In this document: positions 54,751 through 64,000 of the stretch, one piece after another
Position numbering within the stretch: position 1 is the first letter of the stretch
Layout: each line of letters begins with the position of its first letter
NCBI GenBank assembly: GCA_020444475.1
Contig: JAHLKV010000001.1
Coordinates: 124,001 to 188,000, forward strand
Reading direction: 5' to 3'
DNA: 64,000 bases
Origin: a bacterium
GTDB taxonomy: Bacteria > Zixibacteria > MSB-5A5 > GN15 > FEB-12
Notes under the pieces: model-generated
Seen by the model: only the letters and a program-made list of their open reading frames with translations
Told to the model about the DNA's origin: nothing
The model's database searches: none
Program-made: the position numbers and the translations under genes

Positions 54751-56894
54751 AGAGGCTCTCTTTCATACTCGTGATCTTGCTGACTGCGGTTGTGTCGGCG
54801 CAGGCGGTCGTTCCGGGTGAACCGGACTATACCATCCTGTGGAACAACTTCAACGCAGTCTCGATGGTCGACGGCTTCGCCGTAACCTCTTCACCGAATG
54901 GTCTGGCTGTTCTTGCACCGGATTCCGTGACCGGTTACTATCGACAAGTGGCACAGCATTTCCTGCCCACCGAACCTCTTGCCCACAAACGATACGACTC
55001 GGTGCTCGCCGTGCAAACCGAAGCCGACCTGATATACTTCATCGATCTAAACGACCTGCCGCAGATTACCATCCTCGGCTACGCCGATCTCCCGGGACCG
55101 TTCGCCGACTTCGCTGTCGTCGATCAGCATCTGTACGTCGCCATGGAGTTCGAAGGACTCTGGCAGTATCGGCTTACCAACTTCAATAATGCGCAGTTCG
55201 TCGACTCGAGCATGCTCGGGATTCACTACACGAAAGTGGACGCCTTTGGTCAGGAGTTGCTGGCGCTCGACGACTACAACGGCGTACTGCGATACGATAT
55301 TCGCTCGGACGGTTTTGCGGAGTTCCGGGACTACCTTTTCATCCCCTTCCGGGCCACGGCTTTCCGGCGGGCCGACTCACTTTTGCTGGTTACGTTGTCG
55401 GACGCCAGGCTTCTGGTGAGCGATCTCTCCGCGGAGCCACCGACTATCACTGACACCATTCCCCTGCTCTTTCCAGCCGCTCGGATATTCGCGAACGACT
55501 CCCTCGCAGCAGTGTTGAACTCCAGCGCTCCGACGATGGAAGTGTTCACTCTTAATGACAGAAACCCATATGTACGTCAACTCGCCATCGCCCCCTCGTC
55601 CACACTAAACGGCGATGTGTTTGCGGATACATCACTCCTGATGCTTCCCACCTCCGGCGGCGGCTTAGCTTCATACTGCATGGCCACGGGCCTTGTTGAT
55701 CCGGTGGGTCGGTCCGTCCTCGAACGCCCGGGGCCGATCGAGGATGTTGTCGTCCGGAACGAAGGGATCTACACCGGCGGAGTGCAGAATCCTCTCGAGC
55801 TGTATTCGCTTAAGTCGGATACCGCCCTGACCCGGGATACGACCTTCTATCCCGGCCTGCGTGGTGTCGGTGCGGTTGCGTTTAATGGTGACACCATGCT
55901 GGTCATGTACCAGAGCCTCGCTCGCATTTTCATGATCGACCTGACAAACGACACTCTTCCGTTCCTCGGGTCGGCCAGCCCGGGTTTGACCGGCATCAAA
56001 GAGCTGGTGATGACCAATAGACCGGTCGACACACTGGCGGCGTTTTTTGCCGTTGGCGGTAACGGGGTTGAGTTGTTTTCTATCTCCGACTCGGCAGGAA
56101 TCTCGTCTCAGGGGATTCTCTACTCAATAGACGGCGTTACCGGTGCGGCCTATCTCGATTCTCTGCTGTTTGTCGCATCGCCCAAAACCGGCGTTCGGAT
56201 CTATCGCCTTTACAACGACTTCTCGGTCGAATACCGAACCAGTATCTCATTCGGCGTTCAACCCTCGCATATCACTGTTCACGACGGGCGCCTCTTTGCA
56301 TTCGCAGGGCGCGATCTGCAGATATTCTCCGTTACGAATCCGCTCACACCACACCTCGATACTACGGTGCACCTCCCGCGGGGAGTCACCGATGTCTCTA
56401 TCGACGGCAGCCTGATGTACACCACCGGTCCTGAGGGCATTCTTGTTTTCGGTCTGGGAGGCGGCTACCCGCAATTGATTGACGAAGGTGGCCGGGCAGG
56501 AAGAATAATCTCCGTTCGCAACGGCATCGCTGCACTCTCCGACGGCAACTCACTTGATGTCTATCGTTTGCTTGGTACACCGACCGGGATTGAGGACGAG
56601 GAGCTGCTCCTTCCGGTAGCGGCACGGCTGGAACAGAACTATCCCAATCCGTTCAATCCCAGTACGACGATACGCTTTTCGCTGGCGGCGCAGTCACAGG
56701 TCCAGTTGACGGTCCACAATGTGCTCGGGCAGACGGTCGATGTGCTTGTCGATGACCGGCGCCCGGCGGGTGACTACGAAATCGTCTGGGACGGTCGAAA
56801 TGCGAGCGGCACGACAGTTGCCAGTGGTGTCTACTTCTATCGCCTTGTCACCCCTGGCGCGGTTGAGTCTCGCAAGATGATTCTGATGAAATGA
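54747..56894 (+). CDS. secreted beta-propeller-like protein with T9SS-type C-terminal domain
   Basis: ATGA overlap with the preceding gene; C-terminal LEQNYPNPFNPSTTIRFSLAAQ...ASGVYFYRLVTPGAVESRKMILMK. Confidence 0.9.
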   Translation: MKRLSFILVILLTAVVSAQAVVPGEPDYTILWNNFNAVSMVDGFAVTSSPNGLAVLAPDSVTGYYRQVAQHFLPTEPLAHKRYDSVLAVQTEADLIYFIDLNDLPQITILGYADLPGPFADFAVVDQHLYVAMEFEGLWQYRLTNFNNAQFVDSSMLGIHYTKVDAFGQELLALDDYNGVLRYDIRSDGFAEFRDYLFIPFRATAFRRADSLLLVTLSDARLLVSDLSAEPPTITDTIPLLFPAARIFANDSLAAVLNSSAPTMEVFTLNDRNPYVRQLAIAPSSTLNGDVFADTSLLMLPTSGGGLASYCMATGLVDPVGRSVLERPGPIEDVVVRNEGIYTGGVQNPLELYSLKSDTALTRDTTFYPGLRGVGAVAFNGDTMLVMYQSLARIFMIDLTNDTLPFLGSASPGLTGIKELVMTNRPVDTLAAFFAVGGNGVELFSISDSAGISSQGILYSIDGVTGAAYLDSLLFVASPKTGVRIYRLYNDFSVEYRTSISFGVQPSHITVHDGRLFAFAGRDLQIFSVTNPLTPHLDTTVHLPRGVTDVSIDGSLMYTTGPEGILVFGLGGGYPQLIDEGGRAGRIISVRNGIAALSDGNSLDVYRLLGTPTGIEDEELLLPVAARLEQNYPNPFNPSTTIRFSLAAQSQVQLTVHNVLGQTVDVLVDDRRPAGDYEIVWDGRNASGTTVASGVYFYRLVTPGAVESRKMILMK

Positions 56895-59488
56895 GTAGTC
56901 CCACCATGCTAAAACCTCGCATGCAAGCCGTCGTCCTGGTCATGTGCCTGGCAGTGCTGATCACCGCCGCACCCCCGGCAACAGCGGCATTGTATTCGGT
57001 GACTTCCGGAGAGGATCTTCCCGACACCAATCCCGGCGACGGCATCTGCGAATCCGGCTTCGGATGCACATTTCGCGCAGCCGTACAGGAAGCCAATGCG
57101 ATCGCCGGGCCTGATACTATCATCGTCACGAACTCAGCATCTCCCTGTCAACTGACATTTGGGCCGGTGGCGCTCACCGACAACAGTACCCATGTGTTCG
57201 GTGACGGCTCGCTGCCGCAGATCGACGGCCTGAATAACTTCTTTGAGGCGGCTTCCCTGGTCGTCTCAGCGGACGGCTGCCGTATCAGCGGCCTGTGGTT
57301 TCGCCGATCCAGAGGCGACGCGGTGAGGATAGAGGGAAGTAACAACGTCATTGGCGGGCCTGCAACCGCTGACAGAGTCGTTTTCACTGCCAACGGCCTC
57401 GACAGAAACACCTCGGCGGCAGTCCACCTCTCGGGCGGTGACGCACACCTCAACCAGATCCACAACTGCTTCGTCGGAGTGTACGGCAATGGTATGACCA
57501 CCGACGGCAATGCTCTCGGCGTAGTGGTATCCGGTGGCGCCTACAACAATCTCATCGGCGACACCCTCACCGGTCCCGGCTGCATCATCTCGGGCAACAG
57601 CGGCTTCGGCGTCTGGATCACCGACGGAGCGTACGGCACGATCATCAGCAACTGCCTGATCGGCGTGCGTGCCGACGGCGTCTCTCCTGCCGGAAACGGC
57701 TCTGATGGCGTCAGGATCGACGACGGCGCCCGAAAGAACCGTGTTGGCAGCGATGATCCGTCGGTGCGAAATGTCATCTCCTGCAATGCTGGAAGCGGTG
57801 TAACCATCGAAGGTGTGCTCGCCGAGCAGAACCGCATTCTGGGATGCTACATCGGACTCGACATTACCGGCCTCGTTACGCTCGGCAATCGTGGGAACGG
57901 CGTCGCAATCGCGGGCGCGAGCGGCAATATCGTCGGTGGCGACGCGTCGTATCAGCGGAATCTGATCTCCGCCAACGATGCATCCGGGGTGCTTATTTCC
58001 GGGGCGTACGCCCGGGACAACATTGTCACAGGAAATTACATCGGCCTCGACCCCGACGGTCGACGTTCGTTCGGCAACGGCAGAGTCTCGGGGCACGGCG
58101 TCATGATAACAAACGGCGCCTCGCACAACACCATCGGCAGCGGAGTACTGGGAAACACGATCTCCGGACAGCCGTCGTTTGGCGTTCTGATCGAAAACGC
58201 CCACTTCAATGACGTGATTGGCAACCAAATCGGATGCAACCCGGCGGCGACCTACTCCATCCCGAACGGCGCCGGCGTCGTTCTCCGAGGCGGTTCATCC
58301 GGCAATATTATCGGAGGCAACTCCCCCGACGAACGGAATATCATTTCCGGCAACTGGGGTGACATCTTCCCGCTTGGCTGCGGCGTCATTCTTCTCGATG
58401 CGGGAACAACCGAAAACGCGATTCAGGGAAACTTCATCGGGACCGACAGCAGCGGCGCCCGCTCCGTACCAAATCGTGAATCGGGGGTGCTGATCGGCGC
58501 CGGAGCGTCACACAACCTCATCGGCGGATCTCTCCCCGGTCAGGGCAACGTCATCTCCGGAAACGGCTTCGGCACTCTGCTCCCCGATCTCGGACGGGGC
58601 ATTCACGTGTTCGGCCCCGGCACACTCTCCAACCGAATTGAAGGCAATATCATCGGGGCGTCAGCCGACACCACCATCGTCGTCCGGAACTACGGCCATG
58701 GAGTATCAATCCTGGCCGGCGCCGAAGGAACCCGTGTCGGAGGAGATTCGCCCAACCACGGCAATATCATTGCAGGTAACATACGTCAAGCTATCTATAT
58801 CAAGGACCAGCCGACCCGGTTTACAACTTTTCGGTTCAACAGAATGAGTAACAATGATCCACCCGGCATAACAATTCTCGATGAAGCACAGGAAGGAATT
58901 GAACCGCCGCGCCTCATCGCCGCCACGCTGACCACCGTCGAGGGTGAGCTTGGACCGCCCGGGGGAGTGGTTGATTTCTATACGTCCAACATACCCGACG
59001 AGGAGAAGGCCGAGGGCATTGCCAATCGCTATGTTGGCACTGCCGAAGTTGACCTGACCGGACAATTCACAGGCGAGCTGTTTGGTGTCGTGTTTGGTGA
59101 TACTATTACCGCTATCGCGACCGATCACCGAGGGAACTCTTCGATGTTCGCGGCGCCGATAAGCATCGGTACCCTCACCGAGGTCGGCGACGATCTTCCT
59201 GAACTTCCGACAGCGTTTACGCTGAGCCAGAACTACCCGAATCCGTTTAATCCTGCGACCACGATTCAATACTCCCTGCCGACCACAAGCATCGTTCGGT
59301 TGGAGATACTGAATGTGCTCGGGCATCGCGTGCGAACTCTCGTCAACACCAGACAGTCGGCGGGCTCTTATTCTGTTGATTGGGATGGCCGCACCGAAGA
59401 CGGTCACCGTGCCGCCAGCGGTGTCTACTTCTACCAACTCAGCACCGAGTCTCAGACTGCGACCCGCAAGATGATCCTCCTGCAGTAG
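56891..59488 (+). CDS. secreted right-handed beta-helix protein with T9SS-type C-terminal domain
   Basis: ATGA overlap with the preceding gene; repeated NxIGGxxxxxxNxISGN motifs; C-terminal LSQNYPNPFNPATTIQYSLP...ASGVYFYQLSTESQTATRKMILLQ. Confidence 0.93.
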   Translation: MSSPTMLKPRMQAVVLVMCLAVLITAAPPATAALYSVTSGEDLPDTNPGDGICESGFGCTFRAAVQEANAIAGPDTIIVTNSASPCQLTFGPVALTDNSTHVFGDGSLPQIDGLNNFFEAASLVVSADGCRISGLWFRRSRGDAVRIEGSNNVIGGPATADRVVFTANGLDRNTSAAVHLSGGDAHLNQIHNCFVGVYGNGMTTDGNALGVVVSGGAYNNLIGDTLTGPGCIISGNSGFGVWITDGAYGTIISNCLIGVRADGVSPAGNGSDGVRIDDGARKNRVGSDDPSVRNVISCNAGSGVTIEGVLAEQNRILGCYIGLDITGLVTLGNRGNGVAIAGASGNIVGGDASYQRNLISANDASGVLISGAYARDNIVTGNYIGLDPDGRRSFGNGRVSGHGVMITNGASHNTIGSGVLGNTISGQPSFGVLIENAHFNDVIGNQIGCNPAATYSIPNGAGVVLRGGSSGNIIGGNSPDERNIISGNWGDIFPLGCGVILLDAGTTENAIQGNFIGTDSSGARSVPNRESGVLIGAGASHNLIGGSLPGQGNVISGNGFGTLLPDLGRGIHVFGPGTLSNRIEGNIIGASADTTIVVRNYGHGVSILAGAEGTRVGGDSPNHGNIIAGNIRQAIYIKDQPTRFTTFRFNRMSNNDPPGITILDEAQEGIEPPRLIAATLTTVEGELGPPGGVVDFYTSNIPDEEKAEGIANRYVGTAEVDLTGQFTGELFGVVFGDTITAIATDHRGNSSMFAAPISIGTLTEVGDDLPELPTAFTLSQNYPNPFNPATTIQYSLPTTSIVRLEILNVLGHRVRTLVNTRQSAGSYSVDWDGRTEDGHRAASGVYFYQLSTESQTATRKMILLQ

Positions 59489-59500
59489 GCAACAGAGAGA

Positions 59501-59977
59501 TCACTCGTACTGCTTCATGAGTTTCCGGACGATCTTCCACTCTTCGGGACTGACCGGCTGCACCGACAGCCTGCTCCCCCGCTGAACGACCATCATCCCT
59601 TCAAGACCCGGAGTCTCTTTCAGCACCTTCAACGGCAACGTTTCCCGAAGCTTCGACTTAAACGTAACATCGACCATATACCAGACAGGGTTGTCGGGAC
59701 TTGCTTTGGGATCGAAGTGATTCGATTCAGGATCCCAGGCGGTGTGGTCCGGATAACCCGCCCTGGTGATTGTGCACAGTCCCGCGATGCCGGTCGGATC
59801 AGCGCTACTGTGATAAAACAGCGCTTCATCTCCAACTTTCATGTCGTCTCGCAAGATATTGCGGGCCTGATAATTACGAACACCGTCCCAGTGCTCGGTA
59901 TGATTCGGGGCCGCCTCTAAATCGTCGATCGAGAAGCAGTCAGGCTCGGACTTGAGCAGCCAATATCGTTTCGGCAT
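59501..59977 (-). CDS. EVE domain-containing protein
   Basis: YWLLKSEPDCFSIDDLEAAPNHTEHWDGVRNYQARNILRDDMKVGDEALFYHSSADPTGIAG. Confidence 0.95.
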   Translation of the reverse strand: MPKRYWLLKSEPDCFSIDDLEAAPNHTEHWDGVRNYQARNILRDDMKVGDEALFYHSSADPTGIAGLCTITRAGYPDHTAWDPESNHFDPKASPDNPVWYMVDVTFKSKLRETLPLKVLKETPGLEGMMVVQRGSRLSVQPVSPEEWKIVRKLMKQYE

Positions 59978-60189
59978 TTCGTGTATCCTCGTTTAAGTTC
60001 CGTCTAAACCGGTAGTGTATCAATTTATGGACAACCCAATCGGGGTGTCAACGGTTCAGATAATCCCAAATCCACCAACAAGATGCCCGTTGACAAGGAG
60101 TCGAGATCGCGTATATTTATGACGACCGATTAAGTCGATAATACCGCCGTACCCAGAACCCACCTTTCTCACCAAAGGAAAGGATAACG

Positions 60190-63100
60190 ATGCTCACACG
60201 TCTTCGCGCCGTGCTGACGGTCGCAATCGTCGTGCTCGTGGCTGCCGCTTCGACCTACGCCGAATTCGACTACACCTTGAAACTCCGTACCGGCGAATTC
60301 ACGCCCCAACAATCGAGACTGTCCAAGTCGGCTGCTGCCGCCCTTGAGGACAAACACGTCTTCATTCAGTTCGATCAACCCCTGACCGATTCAGAGCGCG
60401 ATCGCCTGGCATCCCGCGGCATCGTGCTGCTGGACTACGTCCCCAATATGGCATATACCGCCCGACTGGAAAGCGCTCCTGATCAATCGACACTCGATGA
60501 GTTCGGGATCCGCTGGCTCGACCAGATCAAGCCGAACCAGAAAGTGTCCCCCGTGATCACTGATTACGGCATATTCGACTGGGCACGGCGGGGCGGCGAC
60601 CGGGTGCAGTTCGTGGTCGTGATTCATCGCGACGAAGACGCGCGGGCATGGGCGGATCGTCTCGAGCAGGACTACGACGCGGAGATAATCGGAATTGAAC
60701 CGACCACCAACTCGATCGACCTGATTCTCCCCGAGCAAGCCTACTTACGCCTCCCGGAACTCGATGGGATCGTGTGGATAGAGCAGGGATACCCCTACCC
60801 CGAGGAACACAACAATGGAGCCCGGGCAAACACCGGCGCCGATGTCCTGCAGGCATCGCCGTGGAACCTCACCGGTTCTGGTGTGGTCGTCAGTGAATGG
60901 GACGGCGGTTCGGTCTACGATACTCACCCCGACCTGATCGGTCGCGTGCAGAAGATGGACTTTTCTTCGGACTCTGAACACGCCACCCACGTCGCCGGAA
61001 CAATCGTCGGCGACGGCACCGCCAGCGGCGGCCTGTACGCCGGCATGGCCCCGCAGGCTTCGCTGAAGTCCTACCTGTGGTGGAACAGCGGTTCCGAGGC
61101 GCAAACCGAATACAGCTATGTCATCTCCAACTACAACGCTCGCATTGCAAGCAACTCGTGGGGCTACGGAGTCGGTGATCCGGCCACCCAGGCGGCGTGC
61201 GAAGCGACTATGGGCAACTACTTCACGGTATGCGCAACGATCGACAATATCGTCCGCGGCTCGTCCGGCGCCCCGATTGCGATCGGCTGGTCGGCCGGCA
61301 ATCAGCGCGGCACCTCCAGCAAGTACTGCGGCTCCATCGGCTGGTCGTACAATACGGTCACGCCCCTGCCCACGAGCAAGAACGTTATCGCAGTCGGCTC
61401 GATAAACTCCAACAACGATGTCATCTCCTCTTTCTCGTCGTTCGGTCCGACCGATGATGGCCGTGTCAAGCCCGACGTCGTCGGACCCGGCTGTGAATCC
61501 GGCGGCGGCATTACCTCGACATTCCCCAACGGCGGATACTACTCCATGTGCGGAACGTCGATGTCTTGTCCGGCAGTCACCGGCACCATGGCGCTCATTT
61601 TCGAACGCTGGGATCAGGCGGTAGGCACCGGCACGCCCCTCTCCTCGACTATCAAAGGAATCCTGATCAACACCGCCCAGGATCTTGGCGCCGTGGGTCC
61701 GGACTATGCCTACGGTCACGGCAAGGTTGACGGTGTAGCGGCGGTTGAAAAGATCGGCTTCGGCGAAGGCTCGTATGTCGAGAGCGATATATCTACCGGG
61801 ACCTCACACCTGTACGATCTCACCATCCCCGGTGGTACCCCCAAGTTGAAAGTCACCGTGGTTTGGGATGATCCGGGAGGCACGGTTAGCTCCTCTCAGA
61901 ACCTGATCAATGACATCGACCTCGTACTGATAGATCCGTTCAACGGCGAAGAGTATCCGTGGGTACTGGACCCGCAAAATCCGAGTGCTCCGGCAACTCG
62001 CAGCGACGATCACCTCAACAACGTGGAAACGGTGGAGGTGGACAATCCGACTCCCGGCCTGTGGAAAGCGCGCGTTTCGGGATTCAATATCCCCAACGGA
62101 CCGCAGAGCTACTCGATCATCTTCTCCCCGGACGACATCAACACGCCGGGCAACCTCGCTGCTCTCGCCGTCTTCGACCAGGGCACTATCGTAGAACAGC
62201 CCGGTCAGCCCGTGACAGTCGATTTCTACGTAACCAACATCGGCGCCAACCCGGACTCGGTGACAGTGTCGATCGACGGACTGAACGGCTGGCTCAGCGG
62301 CAGTATTATCGATTCCGTGGTCACCCTGGCCCCCTGGGACTCGGCCCTCTTCAGTTTGACGGCCAACGTCCCGCCGGCGTCTCTCGCCGGAGAATACGAC
62401 CTTGTTTCCTGCACCGCCGTCTCGCTGACCAGTGCCCAGGTCACGGCCCAGCGTGAAACGAGAGTCGAAGCCGGAGCCTACTACGGCGTGGACCTGACGC
62501 CTCCGCCGATCGATACTACGGCCTCTCCCGACACGGTTCTCTTTACTCTGTCCGTGCTGAACACCGGCAACGACACCGACTACGTCACGGTTATTCCGAC
62601 CAACGACTCGGGCTGGACGATCATCCCGGAAATCCGGCAGACACCGCTGAATCCCGCCGCAAGCACCAACCTGTCGTTCTCCGTGATCATCCCGGCTGAG
62701 GTTACTGATGGGGCTGAGACGCCTATCGACTTCGAAGTCACTTCCGACGGCGGTGTGTTCGAGCAGGATAGCTTCATCCTGTACACCAGCAATCCTAATC
62801 AGCCCCCGGCACTAGTGCTGCCGGATGATCGCACCTATACGCAGAACGGACGGGTCGATTTCGAGTGGGCCGGTCCGGCGGACAGCTTCACCTTGTATGT
62901 CGCCGAAGATTCGCTGATGAACACCATCGTCCGCGAATACCCGGGACTCACCCAGACATCGTTCACCGTGCCGTCGGTAGACTCATTGGGCGATGGCGGC
63001 TACTATTGGGCGGTCCGGCTCTTTACCGGAGCCGACTCATCCTCGCTGCAGCGCCACTCACGACTGGTCGTAGTCGACAACATCCCCCCGAACGACCTGA

Positions 63101-63915
63101 TTCCGGTGACTCCGGCCAACAATTCCTACACCAAGCAGCAGTATGTGCACTTTGGCTTCCAAATCGCGCCGGACAAGGACCCCGATGACACCTCACCCGA
63201 AGTCCGTCTGATTCAGGTAGCCTCGGATTCCGGGTTCTCACAGGATCTGATGACACTGGGACCAATTTCCGGACAGGGATATGATCTGACGGCGCCACAA
63301 CCCACCGGACGCTGGTACTGGCGAGCCTTTGCAATCGATTCCGCCGGCAATGTTTCGGATACGTCTCAGTTCAGCACTTTCCTGATCGATACCGAAACAC
63401 CGCCGGTGCCGACCCCGCTGCGCCCCGCCGACGGCGGATCGGTGAGCGGTGATACGCTGGCGTTCGCCTGGACCCTGTCACCCGATCCCAGCTATGAGAC
63501 CGCCCCGGAGTACTTCTACGTCCACATCTCCGTGCTGCCGAATTTCGCGGACTTCAGCACCTTCAACCAGTACGTCTACAGCGACAGCCTGGTGCTGCCG
63601 TCCTCGGTGCTGACGCTGGGTGAGACATACTACTGGCGTGTAAAGGCCCATGACTCGGCCGGCTGGTACTCCGACTATTCGGTGGCCAAGTCGTTTACGT
63701 ACCAGAACTACGTGTGCGGCGACGTCAACCAGTCCAACCAGGCGCCGGACTTGAGCGACCTGATCTATCTGGTCAATTACCTCTTCCTCGGTGGACCGGC
63801 GCCGACCAATCCGAGCGCCGCCGATGTCAACTGCGACGGAGGAGTTGATTTGAGCGACGTTATCACGCTCGTCAACTATCTGTTCCTCGGTTCCGGGGAA
63901 TTGTGCTGTCTCTGA
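60190..63915 (+). CDS. secreted subtilase (S8) with Fn3/CARDB-like repeats and duplicated dockerin-like C-terminus
   Basis: GVVVSEWDGGSVYDTHPDL, EHATHVAGTI, CGTSMSCPAVTGTMALI; C-terminal DLSDLIYLVNYLFLGGPAP / DLSDVITLVNYLFLGSGE. Confidence 0.93.
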   Translation: MLTRLRAVLTVAIVVLVAAASTYAEFDYTLKLRTGEFTPQQSRLSKSAAAALEDKHVFIQFDQPLTDSERDRLASRGIVLLDYVPNMAYTARLESAPDQSTLDEFGIRWLDQIKPNQKVSPVITDYGIFDWARRGGDRVQFVVVIHRDEDARAWADRLEQDYDAEIIGIEPTTNSIDLILPEQAYLRLPELDGIVWIEQGYPYPEEHNNGARANTGADVLQASPWNLTGSGVVVSEWDGGSVYDTHPDLIGRVQKMDFSSDSEHATHVAGTIVGDGTASGGLYAGMAPQASLKSYLWWNSGSEAQTEYSYVISNYNARIASNSWGYGVGDPATQAACEATMGNYFTVCATIDNIVRGSSGAPIAIGWSAGNQRGTSSKYCGSIGWSYNTVTPLPTSKNVIAVGSINSNNDVISSFSSFGPTDDGRVKPDVVGPGCESGGGITSTFPNGGYYSMCGTSMSCPAVTGTMALIFERWDQAVGTGTPLSSTIKGILINTAQDLGAVGPDYAYGHGKVDGVAAVEKIGFGEGSYVESDISTGTSHLYDLTIPGGTPKLKVTVVWDDPGGTVSSSQNLINDIDLVLIDPFNGEEYPWVLDPQNPSAPATRSDDHLNNVETVEVDNPTPGLWKARVSGFNIPNGPQSYSIIFSPDDINTPGNLAALAVFDQGTIVEQPGQPVTVDFYVTNIGANPDSVTVSIDGLNGWLSGSIIDSVVTLAPWDSALFSLTANVPPASLAGEYDLVSCTAVSLTSAQVTAQRETRVEAGAYYGVDLTPPPIDTTASPDTVLFTLSVLNTGNDTDYVTVIPTNDSGWTIIPEIRQTPLNPAASTNLSFSVIIPAEVTDGAETPIDFEVTSDGGVFEQDSFILYTSNPNQPPALVLPDDRTYTQNGRVDFEWAGPADSFTLYVAEDSLMNTIVREYPGLTQTSFTVPSVDSLGDGGYYWAVRLFTGADSSSLQRHSRLVVVDNIPPNDLIPVTPANNSYTKQQYVHFGFQIAPDKDPDDTSPEVRLIQVASDSGFSQDLMTLGPISGQGYDLTAPQPTGRWYWRAFAIDSAGNVSDTSQFSTFLIDTETPPVPTPLRPADGGSVSGDTLAFAWTLSPDPSYETAPEYFYVHISVLPNFADFSTFNQYVYSDSLVLPSSVLTLGETYYWRVKAHDSAGWYSDYSVAKSFTYQNYVCGDVNQSNQAPDLSDLIYLVNYLFLGGPAPTNPSAADVNCDGGVDLSDVITLVNYLFLGSGELCCL

Positions 63916-63939
63916 TGAGACTAAACTGACTACACCAGC

Positions 63940-63973
63940 AAAGGCCGGTCGATCTGACCGGCCTTTCTTCTTT
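63940..63973 (+). terminator. terminator after the dockerin-bearing subtilase
   Basis: AAAGGCCGGTC-GATCT-GACCGGCCTTT followed by CTTCTTTC. Confidence 0.9.
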
Positions 63974-64000
63974 CATACGGTCACCGAAATTCGTATTCTC

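Noticed and set aside
57266-58228. 320 aa antisense ORF opposite the beta-helix gene
   Set aside because: Shadow ORF; the sense strand has repeated NxIGG...ISGN motifs and a sorting domain.
56891-59488. Tandem repeats in the beta-helix gene as a possible CRISPR or DNA repeat array
   Set aside because: They are degenerate protein-level repeats (NxIGG/ISGN) with no constant DNA repeat and spacer structure.
60745-61719. 324 aa antisense ORF opposite the second subtilase
   Set aside because: The sense strand carries an intact S8 catalytic triad.

Overview
The window is GC-rich bacterial chromosome. It carries one complete rRNA operon on the minus strand (16S, tRNA-Ile, tRNA-Ala, 23S, 5S) and separate tRNA-Thr(CGT) and tRNA-His(GTG) genes. 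Housekeeping genes include lexA, a PFK, an EF-G-like GTPase, ccmF, a DtxR/MntR-family regulator, YceI and a SpoU methyltransferase. There is a Gld-like ABC/DUF4340 cluster, and a locus of three multiheme cytochrome genes (11, 19 and about 7 heme motifs). Many large secreted proteins end either in duplicated dockerin-like modules or in T9SS/FlgD-like sorting domains. The repertoire resembles uncultured FCB-type lineages such as Zixibacteria, but this taxonomy is inference only. The strongest finding is a tandem pair of HesB/IscA-like genes. The first has Cys35. The second has an in-frame UGA at exactly codon 35, followed by a hairpin and by uninterrupted homology to the C-terminus, so it is very likely a selenoprotein that the ORF track truncates. 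Other highlights are a GTGAA-N4-TTCAC palindrome upstream of both large cytochrome genes, a tRNA-His gene without an encoded G-1 and with A73, a PFK with PPi-type residues, and a lexA promoter with candidate SOS operators. No CRISPR array, transposase or prophage was seen.
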